A stretch of 45,770 nucleotides of DNA from Bermanella sp034110565 (GTDB lineage Bacteria > Pseudomonadota > Gammaproteobacteria > Pseudomonadales > Oceanobacteraceae), in the NCBI GenBank assembly GCA_034110565.1, contig JAWUYY010000047.1:1-45770 (forward strand). Reading direction: 5' to 3'. The notes beneath the pieces are model-generated. The model was not told the origin of the DNA. It ran no database searches and worked only from the letters and a program-made list of their open reading frames with translations. The translations under genes were made by a program, and so were the position numbers. This document shows positions 42,921-45,770 of this stretch, piece after piece (positions within the stretch are counted from its first letter, which is position 1; each line of letters opens with the position of its first letter).

Positions 42921-43979
42921 TTATACAGTGGCGTCGTAGAAAGGTTTGGCGGTATCGTTTTTCTCAATTTGTTTGCTCAGCGCATCCGCTTGAGCTGTAT
43001 CATCGCGATCCACAATAGCTTGCTCTGGGCGTAAACCTAAGCGTTTAAATAATTGCATATCTTCATGGGCTTCAGGATTTGGCGTTGTTAATAAACACTC
43101 ACCATAGAAAATAGAGTTAGCACCCGCCATAAAACACATAGCTTGCATTTCATCGCTCATTTCTTCACGACCTGCACTTAAACGCACATGAGATTTAGGC
43201 ATTAATATTCGTGCAATGGCGATACAACGCACAAACTCAAACGGATCAAGGTTATCCACATTTTCTAGCGGCGTACCTTTTACTTTTACAAGCATGTTAA
43301 TCGGTACACTTTCAGGCTGAACAGGTAGATTAGCCAATTGCGTTAGCAAGCCGATGCGATCATTTTGGTTTTCACCCATGCCAATAATACCGCCGGAGCA
43401 AATTTTCATGCCACTATCACGTACATGCTGCAAAGTATCTAAACGATCACCATAGGTACGAGTAGTAATAATTTTGTCGTAGAATTCAGGACTGGTATCA
43501 AGGTTATGGTTGTAATAGTCCAAACCTGCACCGGCGAGTTCATCGGCTTGCTCTTCATCTAGCATGCCTAATGTCATGCAGGTTTCTAAGCCCATTGCTT
43601 TGACGCCTTTCACCATTTCAAGCACATAAGGCATATCGCGTTTGTTTGGGTTTTTCCAAGCGGCACCCATACAAAAACGGCTTGAACCTTTGGCTTTGGC
43701 TTCGGCGGCTTTGTTTAAAACGGCTTCTACTTCCATTAAACGCTGCTTTTCTAGGCCGGTATTATAATGGGCAGACTGCGGGCAATATTTACAATCTTCT
43801 GGGCAAGAACCGGTTTTGATAGAAAGCAGGGTACTTACTTGCACTTCATTGGGATTAAAATGCTGGCGATGTACCACTTGAGACTGGAACAACAAATCAT
43901 TAAACGGCAGATCAAATAACGCTTGTACTTCTGCGCGAGTCCAGTCGTGACGAATATCTTGTGTTTGTGTTGCGCTCAT
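42921..43979 (-). CDS. bioB: Biotin synthase
   Basis: Radical-SAM enzyme that inserts sulfur into dethiobiotin. 352 aa. The [4Fe-4S] motif is C59-PED-C63-KY-C66. NHNLDTSPEFY, GGIIGMGE and LSAGREEMSDEMQAMCFMAGANSIFYGE match the family, including the [2Fe-2S] ligands. First gene of the operon; AAGGAAG lies before the ATG. The 87-bp gap to comF shows no BirA-type operator (TTGTAAACC...GGTTTACAA). Confidence 0.97.
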   Translation of the reverse strand: MSATQTQDIRHDWTRAEVQALFDLPFNDLLFQSQVVHRQHFNPNEVQVSTLLSIKTGSCPEDCKYCPQSAHYNTGLEKQRLMEVEAVLNKAAEAKAKGSSRFCMGAAWKNPNKRDMPYVLEMVKGVKAMGLETCMTLGMLDEEQADELAGAGLDYYNHNLDTSPEFYDKIITTRTYGDRLDTLQHVRDSGMKICSGGIIGMGENQNDRIGLLTQLANLPVQPESVPINMLVKVKGTPLENVDNLDPFEFVRCIAIARILMPKSHVRLSAGREEMSDEMQAMCFMAGANSIFYGECLLTTPNPEAHEDMQLFKRLGLRPEQAIVDRDDTAQADALSKQIEKNDTAKPFYDATV

Positions 43980-44066
43980 AATACTTCCTTACCAGATCTT
44001 ATAGGCAGTGCTGGTTTTATTTATTCTCAAATGGCAGGCTTATGGCTGGCCAAGTAGGACGAAATC

Positions 44067-44795
44067 GTGACCAGTATATTAGCCGCTTATTTAAAGCAGT
44101 CAACCTTCATAATTAGAAGGGTTTACAATAGTATATTTATTGATCAGTGTGTTTTTTGCCTATCTACCGACCCAGATAATATCTGTACCACCTGCCAAGC
44201 CGCACTTCCACGCTTAGGCCTGCACTGCCCTCAGTGCGCACAACCCAATCATCACGGCCATGTGTGCGGCGAATGCTTGCAGCACCCACCCGCGTTTGAT
44301 CGCGTCATTTGCCCTTTTATGCTTCAAGGGGCCGTGGCTAGCTTAATCCAAAAACTAAAGCGTAAAAACAAGGTATTAGGACTTGAATGTCTAGAGTCCA
44401 ACCTAAGTGAGCTATTACAACGATACGAGTTCGATGCCATAGTGGCAGTGCCCTATCACTGGCGAAAGCTTCTGTGGCGCGGCCATCACCCCACTGGTCA
44501 ATTGACAAGAGCATTAAGCAAAACCCTCCACACACCTCAATGGCAAGGTTTATTGCGTACTAAGGCCACTCAAAGCCAGCAAGGGTTAGATAAAACGGCA
44601 CGCCAGTCCAATGTCCGCAGGGCTTTTACCTGCTCCCCTCACTTTGCTCAGCAAATAAAAGGCAAGAACTTACTTCTGGTTGATGACGTACTCACCACCG
44701 GAGCCACCAGTCATGCAGCCGCACTGGTACTGAAAAAGCACGGTGCAAAGAGTGTCACACTTGCGTGCTTAGCTCGTACCCCCCTAGAACACTAA
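44067..44795 (+). CDS. comF: ComF-family phosphoribosyltransferase-like protein
   Basis: 242 aa. Cys pairs at the N-terminus (CVFC, CTTC, CPQC, CGEC) form a zinc-ribbon-like region. A phosphoribosyltransferase domain follows, with the PRPP loop LLLVDDVLTTGATS. Relatives (ComF, GntX) are needed for DNA uptake by transformation or for use of DNA as a nutrient. The start is GTG 44067 with AGGA 7 nt upstream. Divergent from bioB, an arrangement seen in many gammaproteobacteria. Confidence 0.9.
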   Translation: MTSILAAYLKQSTFIIRRVYNSIFIDQCVFCLSTDPDNICTTCQAALPRLGLHCPQCAQPNHHGHVCGECLQHPPAFDRVICPFMLQGAVASLIQKLKRKNKVLGLECLESNLSELLQRYEFDAIVAVPYHWRKLLWRGHHPTGQLTRALSKTLHTPQWQGLLRTKATQSQQGLDKTARQSNVRRAFTCSPHFAQQIKGKNLLLVDDVLTTGATSHAAALVLKKHGAKSVTLACLARTPLEH

Positions 44796-44859
44796 TTCCC
44801 TCGCCAGCCTTTCAATAAGCCAGTAAACTGCCCCCACATATTTGATGACGACCGAGTTT

Positions 44860-45770
44860 ATGTCACAGCCTTTGCCCCATCCGTACGAAAAGCTCACGCC
44901 TGATACCGTACTCAACGCCATCGATACTATCGTCGAACCATTAGGCTGGCTTACCAGTGGCCATCAATTAGCCTTAAATAGCTATGAAAACCGCGTGTAT
45001 CAAATCGGTATTGAAGAACAAAAAGATATAGTGGTCAAATTCTATCGCCCCGAACGCTGGGACCGAGACACCATATTGCAAGAACACGAGTTCAGCTTGT
45101 TTGCTCAAGAAGACGAACTCCCTGTCATTGCTCCTATGGTGATTAATGGTGAGAGTCTATTCGAATACCAAGGCTTCTATATTGCCATATTCCCAAAACA
45201 AGGCGGCCACAGTGGGCACATTGAAAACCTAGACGACTTCGAACAAATGGGCCGCTTAGTTGCACGTTTACACCAAACCGCCAACGCCGTTGAATGTGAT
45301 AAGCGTGGTGACATGACACCACAGAGGTTTGCCCGCGATAGTCGCCAGTTTTTGCTTGATAACCAATTTATCGATGAGAGTTTATTGCCGGCTTACGAAA
45401 GCCTAAGCTTGGACATATGCAACCTACTAGACGAGCGCTGGCACAACCCAAAAATGCAATTGGTACATGGGGACTTACACGCCAGTAACTTAATTTGGCA
45501 GCACGAACAGCCTTACATGCTCGACCTAGATGATTGCATTCGCGCGCCACGTATCCAAGATATGTGGATGCTGCTTAATGGTGATCGCGATCAAATGCAG
45601 GCACAGCTTGCAGCGATGGCTCGCGGATATGAAATGTTCTTACCCTTCCCTGCCGATCAAATCCCGTTAATCGAAGTACTGCGTACAATGCGCTTGATGC
45701 ATTACAGCGCTTGGCTAGCGAAACGTTGGGACGACCCTGCATTTAAAATGGCCTTCCCTTGGTTTAACAC
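44860..45770 (+). CDS. srkA: Stress response kinase A, 3' end missing
   Basis: Ser/Thr protein kinase of the YihE/SrkA family, which protects E. coli cells from stress-induced death. 303 codons are present and the frame is open to the right edge; the E. coli protein is 328 aa, so about 25-30 residues are missing. NSYENRVYQ and VVKFYRPERW (nucleotide-binding lobe), LVHGDLHASNLIW (catalytic D205), DLDDC, and MLLNGDRDQM match closely. ATG 44860 fits the family start, though the ribosome-binding site is weak. Confidence 0.95.
   Translation, partial: MSQPLPHPYEKLTPDTVLNAIDTIVEPLGWLTSGHQLALNSYENRVYQIGIEEQKDIVVKFYRPERWDRDTILQEHEFSLFAQEDELPVIAPMVINGESLFEYQGFYIAIFPKQGGHSGHIENLDDFEQMGRLVARLHQTANAVECDKRGDMTPQRFARDSRQFLLDNQFIDESLLPAYESLSLDICNLLDERWHNPKMQLVHGDLHASNLIWQHEQPYMLDLDDCIRAPRIQDMWMLLNGDRDQMQAQLAAMARGYEMFLPFPADQIPLIEVLRTMRLMHYSAWLAKRWDDPAFKMAFPWFN

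Noticed and set aside
43980..44066. BirA operator upstream of bioB
   Set aside because: Searched for the TTGTAAACC/GGTTTACAA-type palindrome; nothing similar in the 87-bp gap, so BirA control is not claimed.
1..45770. Mobile elements, CRISPR arrays, defence islands, tRNA or rRNA genes
   Set aside because: No spaced direct repeats, transposase, integrase, nuclease-type defence genes or cloverleaf-like segments were recognised. Gene content is mostly core metabolism and signalling.

Overview
The window is a gene-dense stretch of a moderate-to-low-GC marine-type gammaproteobacterial chromosome. The gene set points to the Oceanospirillales/Pseudomonadales side of the class: a Vfr-like Crp, a heme-containing fatty-acid cis/trans isomerase, LapD/LapG adhesin control, a dusB-fis pair, accBC-prmA, and a bioBFHCD operon next to comF. 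A relative of Bermanella or Oleispira is plausible, but this is inference from gene content and not a computed placement. No rRNA, tRNA, insertion sequence, prophage or CRISPR array was seen, and most genes are core.

Layout. 1-6898: assimilatory nitrate/nitrite reduction (nirB cut by the left edge, nirD, a nasB-like flavoprotein, nasA). A 153-bp gap with three stem-loops, the last terminator-like, separates the nitrite from the nitrate reductase genes. 7001-10068: a repeat-bearing lipoprotein, ppa, a ChaC-like cyclotransferase with a possible 29-codon small gene behind it, and a Rap1a/Tai-like secreted protein. 10151-13567 (minus strand): an unusual ZIP-like transporter, rsuA, a small unknown gene, a DUF2333 protein and a PCu(A)C copper chaperone. 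13671-18162: lapG-lapD, divergent from a two-receiver diguanylate cyclase. lapD carries a run of ten G exactly in its GGDEF-like site. 18288-22663: aroQ-accB-accC-prmA-DUF3426. 22734-28869: NhaC-type antiporter, then dusB-fis and purH, purD. 28990-35100: 7TMR-DISM hybrid kinase, coq7, osmC divergent from vfr/crp, and an HD-GYP response regulator. 35171-38909: cti, then a SprA-like putative metalloprotease with a small flagellar-rod-like partner. 38910-39424: a 515-bp gap with a candidate plus-strand small RNA. 39425-43979: bioD-C-H-F-B (minus strand). 44067-45770: comF and a srkA gene cut by the right edge.

How the genes connect. Three c-di-GMP proteins (an active-looking cyclase, a degenerate LapD receptor, an HD-GYP regulator) plus the LapG protease suggest an adhesin-retention biofilm switch. 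The Lap adhesin and its exporter are not in the window. Vfr and Fis are the global regulators present. The least explained parts are small and non-coding: the orphan terminator with a palindrome-flanked promoter near 39209-39339, the nirD-nasB leader, the bioB-bioF perfect inverted repeat, and the lapD G-tract.
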